Below are positions 14,788 to 22,514 of a stretch of 35,156 nt of DNA, piece by piece. Location of the stretch: the NCBI GenBank assembly GCA_030431755.1, contig JAUIIK010000045.1, positions 1 to 35,156 of the forward strand. Direction: 5' to 3'. This DNA is from Chloroflexia bacterium (GTDB lineage Bacteria; Chloroflexota; Chloroflexia; Thermomicrobiales; CFX8). The notes under the pieces are model-generated. The model worked only from the letters and a program-made list of their open reading frames with translations. It was not told where the DNA came from and made no database searches. Numbering within the stretch: position 1 is the first letter of the stretch; every line of letters starts with the position of its first letter. The translations under genes were made by a program, and so were the position numbers.

Positions 14788-16598
14788 TCCAGCCACCAGG
14801 TTTCGGCGTTGAAGTAGAGACTCACTCCGGTGGGGTAGACGTTGTGCACATGCGCCGCTACGCCGGTAAGCCCGCGAGGGAAATCGAGCACGGCAACCGG
14901 CAGCTCCGCCAACACTAACTCCTGGATCTCAAGGTAGAGCGCCGCGCGCCGGTCGCCGTCCAATTCGCGTTGCGCGCGCACGAGCAGGTTATCGACGTTG
15001 CGGTTGCAGTAACCGGTGAAATTCGCGGCCGGACGCCCGCTGGCGCAGCCCCAGACGGCTGACTGATCCGGCGACAGCCCCCAGGAATAGCCAAGCAAGA
15101 AGGCATCGAAGTCGCCGCTCTCGGTCAGCCGCCGCTCGACGTCGGCAAACGGCTCGATAACGAGTTCGACCTGAACGCCAACCGAACGCCACTGCTCTTG
15201 GATCAGCTCAAGGTACTCCACCCGAATCACGTTCTCGCTGTTCGTCACGAGCTGGAACGCAAGTTCGCGACCGTCCTTGGTTCGCGCGCCGTTCGTCCCG
15301 GTCGTCCAACCGGCGTCGTCCAGCAGCTGACGGGCCCGGGCCGGGTCGAACGGATACGTAGCGCTCAAGCTGTCGGGGTTCGCGGCCCATGAGTTCGGGG
15401 GCAATGTGCCGGGCATGACATCCGCATAACCAAACCGCGCCTGCTGCGCCATCCCGTCGCGGTCGAGCGCCAGCAGCAATGCCTCCCGCACCCGTGCATC
15501 CTGAAACATTGGCGTGGTGTTGCTATTCAGATTGAAGCCAAGCATCGTGAAGCCAGTTAGCGCGTAGTCGGCGATGCGCACGTCAAGCCCCTCGAAGGCC
15601 GGCGCGGCCCCGGCCGGCAACGTGCCGACATCGATCTCCTGAGCCCGCAGTAGCTCGATCATCTCGGACTGACTGCCGACTGGCTGTGCCACGAGCTCTT
15701 CAAGCACCGGCGCGCCGTCCCAGTATGGCGCGTAGGCGGTCGCGTGGACCGTGCCGTCCGCATCAAGTGCCGTGAACTGGAATGGACCGGTGCCGACAAC
15801 CGCCTCCGGCGCAGCCCCGGTGGAGCCACCGTGGAGCGGGAGATACTCCGGCGGCACATCGCCGAAGATATGGGCAGCAACGATCGGGAGAATCCCGAGC
15901 ACGACCGGCAGGTCCGCATACGGTTCCACCGTCGAGACACGCACCGCCAGATCGCCGTCGGCTTCGATGGCGGTCACGATCCCGTCGAGAGCGCTAGCGC
16001 TGGCGTACCCATAGGTCGGGTCGAGATAGCTCTGCAGGGAGAAGACGGCGTCTGCGGCCGTCAGGGGCTGTCCATCGTGCCAGGTTATGCCCGCGCGCAG
16101 GTTGAATGTCCAGAGCGTTCCACGCGCGTCGACTGACCACGATTCGGCCAGGACGCCGACCGGTTGGAGCGTGTCCGGGTGGGGTTCGATCAACGGCTCG
16201 AAAATGGCGTTGAGAATTGAATCGACGGGTTGCGGTCCAGCCAGCAGTGGATTGAGCGACGTTGGCGCGGCATTGACGCCGATGACGAGCTTGCCGCCGG
16301 CATTCTCCGGTTGGGCTATCGCCCGCCCCATCAGCCGGTCGCCGCCAAGCCTGACCTCGCCCGGCGACCCGGCTGGCGCTTGCGCCGTCGCGGCGGTCGC
16401 GCTCACGCCGGCCACAACAGAGTCGCCGGACGTAGCAGTCGCCGGTTCGGAAGTCGGCGTGCGGACGGCCCGCGGCTGTAGCGTTGCCGGTGCCGACGGC
16501 ACGACCGTCTGCCGGCGGTTGTCGGTCATCGTAAAGGCGGCGACGACTCCCGCGCCAAGCAGCACGGCAAGCGCGAAGGTGATTCCCATGACCTTCAT
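14784..16598 (-). CDS. ABC transporter substrate-binding protein, family 5 (peptide/nickel type)
   Basis: This 604-residue extracellular binding protein has an N-terminal hydrophobic segment (MGITFALAVLLGAGVVAAFTM) without a lipobox cysteine, so it is probably a membrane-anchored or signal-peptide-cleaved form. A Thr/Ala/Pro-rich linker follows to about residue 90. The SBP_bac_5 body starts with GGKLVIGVNAAPTSLNPLLAG and has LAESWSVDARGTLWTFNLRAGITWHDGQPLTAADAVFS, VVGTGPFQFTALDADG, and the C-terminal dipeptide pocket region with YCNRNVDNLLVRAQREL. It binds oligopeptides, nickel or similar ligands. No permease or ATPase gene is adjacent, so its transporter is elsewhere or the protein has another sensing role. 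It lies 148 bases after the M29 aminopeptidase gene on the same strand. Confidence 0.9.
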   Translation of the reverse strand: MKVMGITFALAVLLGAGVVAAFTMTDNRRQTVVPSAPATLQPRAVRTPTSEPATATSGDSVVAGVSATAATAQAPAGSPGEVRLGGDRLMGRAIAQPENAGGKLVIGVNAAPTSLNPLLAGPQPVDSILNAIFEPLIEPHPDTLQPVGVLAESWSVDARGTLWTFNLRAGITWHDGQPLTAADAVFSLQSYLDPTYGYASASALDGIVTAIEADGDLAVRVSTVEPYADLPVVLGILPIVAAHIFGDVPPEYLPLHGGSTGAAPEAVVGTGPFQFTALDADGTVHATAYAPYWDGAPVLEELVAQPVGSQSEMIELLRAQEIDVGTLPAGAAPAFEGLDVRIADYALTGFTMLGFNLNSNTTPMFQDARVREALLLALDRDGMAQQARFGYADVMPGTLPPNSWAANPDSLSATYPFDPARARQLLDDAGWTTGTNGARTKDGRELAFQLVTNSENVIRVEYLELIQEQWRSVGVQVELVIEPFADVERRLTESGDFDAFLLGYSWGLSPDQSAVWGCASGRPAANFTGYCNRNVDNLLVRAQRELDGDRRAALYLEIQELVLAELPVAVLDFPRGLTGVAAHVHNVYPTGVSLYFNAETWWLD

Positions 16599-16686
16599 GT
16601 TGGACCGCCAGACCGGAGAACGAACCGCTCGCGGTCATCGCCGCGAACAGGGGCGTACGTTCACCCACTTGAATCATTCCCCAGGA

Positions 16687-16711
16687 GCCCACTGATTAGC
16701 AACCCGTGGGC
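16687..16711 (-). terminator. Hairpin between the aminopeptidase and the ABC binding-protein genes
   Basis: GCCCAC (16687-16692) pairs perfectly with GTGGGC (16706-16711) around a 13-base loop. It lies 36 bases after the aminopeptidase stop on its transcript. There is no T-run, so it may be a weak terminator or a processing site. Confidence 0.25.
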
Positions 16712-16746
16712 CCGATTGGATTGGCTGACGCGGGGACTAGCCGAGC

Positions 16747-17853
16747 CTAGACAACGATCTTGCCATCCACCAGGAACGGCTCGCCGTCGACCGTTACCCG
16801 GCCCTCGCTGCGTAGATCACAGATCATGTCCCAGTGAATCGCGCTCTCGTTGGTGCTGCCGGTCTCCGGGTAGCCCGCGCCGAGCGCGATGTGGATCGTG
16901 CCGCCGATCTTCTCGTCGAAGAGGATGTTCCGCGTAAAACGGTCGATGCCGTAGTTTGTGCCGATGGCGAACTCGCCGATGCGGCGCGCGCCCTCGTCTG
17001 CTTCGAGCATCTGCTGGAGGAAGTCCTCGTTGCGCGCTGCGGTCGCTTTGACAACACGGCCCTGCTCGAAGGTCAGCCGGACATCCTCGACCTCACGGCC
17101 GCCAGTGATGGCCGGGAAGCTGTAGCGAATCGTGCCCTCGACCGAGTCCTCGACCGGCGCGGTAAAGATTTCGCCGTCGGGGAAGTTCTTGCGCCCATCG
17201 GCGTTCATCCATGCCCTGCCGGCGATGCTCAACCGCAGGTCGGTGCCAGGGCCGGTAACCTCGACCTCCTGCTTGTCGCTGAGCCAGTCGATCAGCCGCT
17301 GCTGCTCTGCCGAGACGCCTTGCCAGTAGGCCACCGGGTCTTCATCGGGATCGTCGACATGACAAGCGCGATAGACGAAATCGGCGAAATCCGAGAGCGA
17401 CATGTCGGCGTCCTGGGCGTGGGCTTCGGTCGGGAAGAGCGTCACGCACCAATCCAGCTCCCCGGCGGCCGAACGCTCGAGCATGGTCTGCGTCAGTTCG
17501 CGACGCGCTTCGGCAACGAAGCGCTGCCGCGCCGGGTCGACGCCGGTGAGCCTGCGCGTGTTTGTCTCCGAGATGATGGAGAGCATCGATCCGGCGTCCT
17601 CGATGGCGGCTCGCTGAACTGGAGAGATGTACTGGAGCTGATCGTCATTGCCGTGTTTCAATGCGAGTTCGTCGACACCCGGTATCGACACCAGTGGCAT
17701 CGGGTAGGCGCCTGCCGCCAGCAGCTCGCGCGTCAACGCCAGCACGAGGGGTGTCGCGAGCGGCGTGCCTTGGAATGCGACAAGCTCCCCAGGTTCCGCC
17801 TGCAACGAGTAATTGACTAGTACCTGCGCGAGCCGCTCTATTCGAGGGTCCAT
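16747..17853 (-). CDS. M29-family aminopeptidase (thermophilic metalloaminopeptidase)
   Basis: This 368-residue metallopeptidase resembles AmpS and Thermus aminopeptidase T. It begins MDPRIERLAQVLVNYSLQAEPGE, a typical family start. The metal-binding half is visible near the C-terminus: GGREVEDVRLTFEQG, GEFAIGTNYGIDRFTRNILFDEKIGG with Glu294, TIHIALGAGYPETGSTNESAIHWD with His321, His340 and Asp342, and VDGEPFLVDGKIV at the end. The enzyme removes N-terminal residues from peptides in the cytoplasm using two metal ions. The ATG at 17853 has GGAG eight bases upstream; the longer frame to 17904 lacks this. The neighbouring peptide-binding protein suggests a peptide-use role. Confidence 0.93.
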   Translation of the reverse strand: MDPRIERLAQVLVNYSLQAEPGELVAFQGTPLATPLVLALTRELLAAGAYPMPLVSIPGVDELALKHGNDDQLQYISPVQRAAIEDAGSMLSIISETNTRRLTGVDPARQRFVAEARRELTQTMLERSAAGELDWCVTLFPTEAHAQDADMSLSDFADFVYRACHVDDPDEDPVAYWQGVSAEQQRLIDWLSDKQEVEVTGPGTDLRLSIAGRAWMNADGRKNFPDGEIFTAPVEDSVEGTIRYSFPAITGGREVEDVRLTFEQGRVVKATAARNEDFLQQMLEADEGARRIGEFAIGTNYGIDRFTRNILFDEKIGGTIHIALGAGYPETGSTNESAIHWDMICDLRSEGRVTVDGEPFLVDGKIVV

Positions 17854-18179
17854 GACCGTGCTCCTAGATTCACTCCGCCAGTCGGCTGGCCGTACGATGT
17901 CCAAGATTCCATCCGGCGCTACCGGATCGCGTTCAAGCTACCACGGTCCCAACTCCACCAGTGCACTCCGGCTATCCAAGCACCCATCCGTACTCGGCAT
18001 AGATCTCAACCGGTCCAAAACTACCGATTCCAGCAATCTGTACTCCCGAGAGTCTGCACTGCGTGACCTAGGCCGTGGGGCGGGTTGGCGCTCACTATAG
18101 GAGATATATAGGTACGCCCATCACTAATTGGTGGCAAGCCTGAGCGGCCCCAGTAGTTCCAGGTAAGGATGGACACACT
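17854..18179. other. Non-coding leader region before the TadG-like gene
   Basis: This stretch of 326 bases lies between the divergent aminopeptidase and TadG-like genes. I see no convincing protein or known RNA. The last 70 bases before the ATG could fold: CCATCA (about 18117-18122) pairs with TGGTGG, and CCTG with CAGG further down. It does not match the c-di-GMP (GEMM) consensus that I looked for. Confidence 0.5.
18085..18112 (+). promoter_or_regulatory. Possible promoter of the TadG-like/TadE cluster
   Basis: TTGGCG (18085-18090) and TATAGG (18107-18112) are 16 bases apart and lie in the most AT-rich part of the leader (ATAGGAGATATATAGG). Transcription would start about 60 bases before the ATG at 18180. 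The match is moderate. Confidence 0.35.
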
Positions 18180-19961
18180 ATGCAACGGTTCTTCCGGCGT
18201 CGCCGGAATCTAGCCGATCCGTCCCACGGCCGATCGTCGCGCAATGCGGCGCTCAACCGAGCGGACGACCGATCCCGAGATGAGGGCCAGGTCCTCGTTC
18301 TCTTCGCACTTTTCTCCATTGTTCTCGTTGGCGCAATGGCCATGGCTCTCGACGTGGGTTACTTGCTCACCGAGCGCCGTGAAACTCAGGCAGCGGCCGA
18401 TGCATCGGCGCTTGCGGCGGCGAAGATCATCGCCGACGGCGCTTCGTATGGCTCGCCGGCTGTCGCCAGCGCGGCCAACTCCTACGCCACGGCCAACGGC
18501 ATCCCGGAAGGCGCGACCATCTCAGTCACGCCAACCTGGACCGGTCCGGAACCGGAAGACGGCACAGTCGAGGTCAGCGTTACCCAGCCGGTCCAGCGTT
18601 TCTTCCTGGGCGCTGTTTATACGGGCAACTGGGAAGTCTCTGCTTCAGCAACTGCCGAGGTCGATTCCCGGCCGGAAGCGCCTGCGATGGTCGTTGGTGG
18701 CGACCTGATCCTCGACGGCAATCCGACGATCGATGTCATCAACGGCTCGCTCTGGGTCGGCGGCACCATTGAGGTGATCTCCAGCGGCCGCGTCTGGGCC
18801 GACGACGACATCATCGCCGGCGGTTTCGAGACCGTGCCCGGCCAGCAGTGGCGCATCAACAGCCGCGACGGCGAAAAGAAGCTCTCCACGACTCCGATAG
18901 AAGATCCGCTCGCCGGCGTCGTGATCGAACCGACGTTGCCCTCGTTCCCGGGCCCTGGCACAGCAGTCGGCAACCCGCCAGCACAGACCTGTGAATCGGG
19001 CGTCAGCTACAACAGCAGCAACAAAACGATCACGATGCAGCCCGGCACCTACTCCGACGCATCACTCCGCGAGGGCGGCGGCTGCTTCGAGGACACGGTC
19101 CGTGACGTCAACTCGTACCACTGGAACAACTACACGCTCAAGCTCAACCTGGAGCCCGGCACGTATCTCTTCGAGAATGGCGCTGGCGTCTATGTTGACC
19201 GGAATCGCCGCATCAACATTACGTTCGAAGAGGGCCAGTTCTACTTCACCGGTGGGGGCGGCTTCGTCGTCGATGGCCAGCACGAGATCGACCTCTACCC
19301 CGGCAACTACTACTTCGATGGTGGCGACGGCATGTACCACTCCATCTCGAACAACAACCGGCGGCTGGAGTTCCATCCCGGTGACTACGAGTTCTGGTTC
19401 AACGGCACAGACTTCGTCTCGGACAACAACGCCCAGATGGACTCCGACGGCAGCACCTACGCCAAGTGGTACTTCTATGACGGCAACATGGACATCACCG
19501 GCAACGGGCTCCGCACATCAGAGTTCCCGTCCGGCAACTACTTCTTCGAGAACGGCCACCTGCTGCTCGGGTTGCACACCGACGCGCGCGGCGACGACAC
19601 CTTCTTCTACTTCACCGGCGAGGACTCCTGGGTCCGCCTCGCGCAGTGCGCCCAGTTCCAGTTCAGCGCGCCGAACTACGCGCCCTACAACGGCGGCACG
19701 CCAGGCATGCTGATTCTCGGCGGCGTCGGCAACACCAGCGAGTTCATCAACACCGGCTCGCAATGGTCCGGCAACAGCGAAGGGCTGATCTACACACCCG
19801 ACGCGACCTGGACGGTCGGCCTTGAGTGGGGCGAGACCTACACCTTCGTCGACGGTCAGTTCTTCACCAAGAACCTGATCATCACCGGCAGTGAGACGCA
19901 GAAGATCATCGCCGACGACATCGTCGAGATCGAAGAGATCAACGTCTGGCTGGTCGAGTAG
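18180..19961 (+). CDS. TadG-like surface protein with repetitive, beta-solenoid-like ectodomain
   Basis: This 593-residue protein starts with a basic cytoplasmic segment, then the TadG/TadE-type signal RDEGQVLVLFALFSIVLVGAMAMALDVG (about 34-60) with the conserved Asp and the following ETQAAADASALAAAK. This is the Tad pilus secretion/anchor module. A short linker leads to an ectodomain of roughly residues 175-593. From about 280 the ectodomain repeats units of about 24-26 residues with PG-x-Y/F-x-F-x-x-G, for example EPGTYLFENGAGVYV, EGQFYFTGGGGFVVD, YPGNYYFDGGDGMYH, HPGDYEFWFNG and PSGNYFFENGHLLL. Such regular Gly/aromatic repeats suggest a stacked beta-helix. It is first in a cluster with two TadE-like genes. 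Typical TadG proteins have a vWA domain instead; none is visible here. Confidence 0.8.
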   Translation: MQRFFRRRRNLADPSHGRSSRNAALNRADDRSRDEGQVLVLFALFSIVLVGAMAMALDVGYLLTERRETQAAADASALAAAKIIADGASYGSPAVASAANSYATANGIPEGATISVTPTWTGPEPEDGTVEVSVTQPVQRFFLGAVYTGNWEVSASATAEVDSRPEAPAMVVGGDLILDGNPTIDVINGSLWVGGTIEVISSGRVWADDDIIAGGFETVPGQQWRINSRDGEKKLSTTPIEDPLAGVVIEPTLPSFPGPGTAVGNPPAQTCESGVSYNSSNKTITMQPGTYSDASLREGGGCFEDTVRDVNSYHWNNYTLKLNLEPGTYLFENGAGVYVDRNRRINITFEEGQFYFTGGGGFVVDGQHEIDLYPGNYYFDGGDGMYHSISNNNRRLEFHPGDYEFWFNGTDFVSDNNAQMDSDGSTYAKWYFYDGNMDITGNGLRTSEFPSGNYFFENGHLLLGLHTDARGDDTFFYFTGEDSWVRLAQCAQFQFSAPNYAPYNGGTPGMLILGGVGNTSEFINTGSQWSGNSEGLIYTPDATWTVGLEWGETYTFVDGQFFTKNLIITGSETQKIIADDIVEIEEINVWLVE

Positions 19962-19976
19962 TCCGACACTGAACTG

Positions 19977-20019
19977 ACGGGACGCGAGGTAGCCGCGCTG
20001 CGGTTGCCTCGCGTCCCGT
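19977..20019 (+). terminator. Strong hairpin between the TadG-like and first TadE-like genes
   Basis: Left arm 19977-19989 (ACGGGACGCGAGG) and right arm 20007-20019 (CCTCGCGTCCCGT) are perfect 13-base complements. The 17-base loop contains an inner CCGC/GCGG pair. It starts 16 bases after the TadG-like stop. No U-tract follows, so it could be a partial terminator that lowers expression of the downstream genes or an mRNA-stabilising structure. Confidence 0.5.
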
Positions 20020-20178
20020 TCCGCGGCTTTCCGGCCGTCCAGGTCCGGCGGTACCGCGCCCATCGTGACTTATGACCGCTGGCTCAGAGTCGCGCTCCAC
20101 ATAGACTGAAATCAGGTGGTTGCGCCATACGGAGAGCATCCGCCAACTGGCAGAGCTCCGATAGAACAGGGCACGAAT

Positions 20179-20613
20179 ATGGCAGACGCGAAACAACCAG
20201 CAACCTGCACGGCGCGCACATCACGCCATGCCCGGCGTAGGGGACAAGGGCTTGTCGAGCTGGCGCTCCTCGCGCCGATGCTCGTCTTCATGCTCCTGGC
20301 CACGGTTGACTTCGCGCGCGCTTACTCCGCCAACATCGAGGTCAACAACGCCGCCCGGGCTGGCGCCATCTTCGGCTCACGGTCGACCTCGAACGCCAAC
20401 GACGCCAGCGCGGTCCGCGACGCGGCGCTTGCCGACAGCCCGTCCATCTTCGGCGAAACGCCCACTGTTTCCAGCTCGACGGCGACGGACGCCGACGGCT
20501 ACGAGCAAATCACCGTCACCGTGGACTACACGTTCTCAGTTCTCAGCGGCTTCCCGGGCATCCCGGGCAGCATCGACATGAGCAAGACTGTCCAGATGCG
20601 AGTGGTGGGGTAA
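20179..20613 (+). CDS. TadE-family pilus assembly protein (first copy)
   Basis: This 144-residue membrane-anchored minor-pilin-like protein contains the TadE domain RRGQGLVELALLAPMLVFMLLATVDFARAYSANIEVNNAARAGA (residues about 20-63), with the conserved Glu in the hydrophobic segment that is seen in Tad and type IV prepilins. The remaining C-terminal part (ITVTVDYTFSVLSGFPGIPG) is predicted to be outside the cell. TadE proteins help to assemble Flp/Tad pili or form related surface structures. The ATG at 20179 (MADAKQ) is preferred over the start at 20116, which adds 21 residues without a family counterpart. It sits 10 bases before the second TadE-like gene. Confidence 0.88.
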   Translation: MADAKQPATCTARTSRHARRRGQGLVELALLAPMLVFMLLATVDFARAYSANIEVNNAARAGAIFGSRSTSNANDASAVRDAALADSPSIFGETPTVSSSTATDADGYEQITVTVDYTFSVLSGFPGIPGSIDMSKTVQMRVVG

Positions 20614-20623
20614 GGACCGCATA

Positions 20624-21058
20624 ATGATCAGACGCTTTCGCCAAACCCACGTCGGACAAAACCTCGTCGAGTTCGCGCTCATCGGCCCGATGTTCATCAT
20701 ACTCGTCTTCGGAATCATCGAGGGCGGCCGGCTCGTCTGGACGAATCACACCCTCGGCAACGCGACCAAAGAAGGCGCGCGCTATACATCGGTGCGCGGC
20801 TCAGGCTCGACTCAACCGGACGCGCCCGCCAGCAGCGCCGACATCAAATCCGCGATGCTCGACAAAGGCACCGGCCTCGACAGCAGCAATCTCACGGTCA
20901 ATCTCGTTCTGCTCGACGGCGACATGAATGACCGCAGCCGCTTCCGTGTCGAGTCGACCTATACTCACGACCTCATTGTGACGTCGATCTTCGGCATGAG
21001 TGGCATCACCCTCGACGCTACAAGCACCGATATGTTCTGGCGCGAACCGGACGATTGA
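20624..21058 (+). CDS. TadE-family pilus assembly protein (second copy)
   Basis: This is a 144-residue TadE-like protein. MIRRFRQTHVGQNLVEFALIGPMFIILVFGIIEGGRLVW (1-39) shows the short basic N-terminus, the QNLVEFAL motif with conserved Glu, and a single membrane segment. NHTLGNATKEGARYTSVRG follows as the amphipathic helix found after the membrane in the family. The rest is a small extracellular domain ending DATSTDMFW. It is the last gene of the cluster and converges on the O-methyltransferase with only seven bases between stops. The two TadE-like proteins share little outside the N-terminal module, so they are not a recent duplication. Confidence 0.88.
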   Translation: MIRRFRQTHVGQNLVEFALIGPMFIILVFGIIEGGRLVWTNHTLGNATKEGARYTSVRGSGSTQPDAPASSADIKSAMLDKGTGLDSSNLTVNLVLLDGDMNDRSRFRVESTYTHDLIVTSIFGMSGITLDATSTDMFWREPDD

Positions 21059-21065
21059 GCGTCGC

Positions 21066-21632
21066 TCAGCGCACGCGCGACACCCAGAACCCGCCGGCAA
21101 TCGACATGCCAATCGAATCTAGCCCGCTGTCTGCCTCAACTGCTTGACGGTAGGCGAGCGACTGGTCATTCTGCTCCGACACATTGTCGGCTACGATGAT
21201 CGTCCCGGACGCCACCTTGCTGCGCACGCCGGCGAGATAATCCGGATACTGCGGTTTGTCGGCGTCGATGAAGACCAGGTCGAACGTGCCGCCCAACGCC
21301 TCCAGCGAGCGCAACGCCGGTCCTTCGATGATCGTGACCGTGTCGAACAAGCCGGCGCGTTTCAGATTCTCGGTCGCCATCGACACCTTGAAATCCTCGA
21401 CCTCCAGCGTGACCAATTCACCGTCGGTCGCCTGCAAGGCACGCGCCATCCAGATCGTTGATACACCGTTCGATGTGCCGATCTCGAGCACTCGCTTCGC
21501 ATCGAGCATCCGGATGAACCAGGCAAGCAGCGCGCCACCCTCCCGGCCAACATTCCACATGCCGCCCTCACTGCGACCGAATGCGTACAATTCTTCGAGG
21601 AGGAGGTCGACGTCAACACTGGTGTGTTCCAC
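21066..21632 (-). CDS. O-methyltransferase (family 3, caffeoyl-CoA/catechol type)
   Basis: This SAM-dependent O-methyltransferase has about 188 residues. The SAM motif is RVLEIGTSNGVSTIWMARAL, the acidic strand is LVTLEVEDFKVSMATENLKRAG, and the metal/catalytic segment is FDLVFIDADKPQYPDYL with VASGTIIVADNVSEQ, giving the Asp-x-Asp and Asp-Asn divalent-metal ligands of the family. GTG at 21632 (VEHTSVDVDL) has AAAGGA six bases upstream and is chosen over the ATG at 21677. It methylates a hydroxyl, possibly of a catechol-like compound. It is divergent from the FAH-family gene, which acts in aromatic breakdown in many organisms, but no pathway link is proven here. Confidence 0.9.
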   Translation of the reverse strand: MEHTSVDVDLLLEELYAFGRSEGGMWNVGREGGALLAWFIRMLDAKRVLEIGTSNGVSTIWMARALQATDGELVTLEVEDFKVSMATENLKRAGLFDTVTIIEGPALRSLEALGGTFDLVFIDADKPQYPDYLAGVRSKVASGTIIVADNVSEQNDQSLAYRQAVEADSGLDSIGMSIAGGFWVSRVR

Positions 21633-21735
21633 GGTCTGTCCTTTCAGTTCAAGTGAGCGACTTCGGACCGGGTCCACATCATGCTAGTCAGACGTCGAAT
21701 TGAGACGCAAGCAAGGCAGGGAAGCGCGGGGAACC

Positions 21736-22500
21736 ATGCACATTGTTCGATATCGCAGTGGCGACGAGATTCTCACCGGGATCCTTGAGGAAGGCATCGT
21801 GCGTCAGGCGCGCGGGGATATGTTCGACCGGCTGGCCGTCGGCCCGGCGGCGGGCAACGTCGACGAACTCGAGCTAGTCGCGCCAGTCGACCCGGGTAAG
21901 CTCATCGCGATCGGCCTCAACTACAAGGACCACGTCGAGGAAGACACCGACATGGAGCTTCCGGAAAACCCGATCATCTTCCTCAAACCGACCAGCGCGA
22001 TCATCGGACCCGGCGCGCCAATTGTGCTCCCGGACGGTCCAGAGAACGTCGATGCTGAAGCCGAGCTCTGCATTGTCATCGGCCAGCGCTGCCGTCACGT
22101 GAAGGCGGAGGACGCCGACAGCGTCATCCTCGGCTACTGCTGCGGCAACGATGTCAGCGCCCGCGACTACCAGTTCAAGGACGGCCAGTGGGTGCGCGCC
22201 AAGGGCTTCGACACCTTCGCTCCGCTCGGCCCGGCCATCGTCACTGATATCGATGCTTCGGACCTCGCGGTCTCATGTAGCGTCAACGGCGAGACGTCGC
22301 AGGACTCACGCACCAGCATGTTGATCTTCGACATCCCGACGCTCGTTGAATTCATCAGCGGCGTCATGACGTTGGAGCCGGGCGACGTGATCATGACCGG
22401 CACGCCGGCGGGCCCGCCACGCTTGAGCGACGGCGATGTCTGCGACGTCGAGATCGAAGGGCTGGGCACTCTCCGCAATCCGGTCCAGGCCGCGGGCTAG
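21736..22500 (+). CDS. Fumarylacetoacetate hydrolase (FAH) family protein
   Basis: This 254-residue protein is of the FAH superfamily, which hydrolyses or decarboxylates beta-keto acids (fumarylpyruvate, acylpyruvate, 5-carboxymethyl-2-oxo-hex-3-ene-dioate and similar). Motifs are KLIAIGLNYKDHVEE, PIIFLKPTSAIIGPG, the metal ligands Glu108 and Glu110 in VDAEAELCIVIG and Asp139 in GYCCGNDVSARD, then KGFDTFAPLGPAIV and the closing MTLEPGDVIMTGTPAG. The ATG at 21736 follows GGGGAACC; the start at 21700 adds 12 residues with no family match. D-Ala carboxypeptidase follows 14 bases later and is probably in the same transcript by position only. Confidence 0.92.
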   Translation: MHIVRYRSGDEILTGILEEGIVRQARGDMFDRLAVGPAAGNVDELELVAPVDPGKLIAIGLNYKDHVEEDTDMELPENPIIFLKPTSAIIGPGAPIVLPDGPENVDAEAELCIVIGQRCRHVKAEDADSVILGYCCGNDVSARDYQFKDGQWVRAKGFDTFAPLGPAIVTDIDASDLAVSCSVNGETSQDSRTSMLIFDIPTLVEFISGVMTLEPGDVIMTGTPAGPPRLSDGDVCDVEIEGLGTLRNPVQAAG

Positions 22501-22514
22501 CGGGAGCATCGACG

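Noticed and set aside
16834-17820. Plus-strand open frame of 328 codons opposite the M29 aminopeptidase
   Set aside because: It mirrors the real aminopeptidase frame; no start signal or domain is visible.
17813-18100. Short plus-strand frame of 95 codons in the leader before the Tad cluster
   Set aside because: It starts inside the aminopeptidase gene, is Ser/Arg-rich, and has no ribosome-binding site or homology pattern.
18111-18179. Possible c-di-GMP riboswitch (GEMM) in the leader of the TadG-like gene
   Set aside because: It would be attractive for a surface-structure cluster, but the GGCAAACC and GACGCAAAGCC core is missing. Only short generic hairpins remain.
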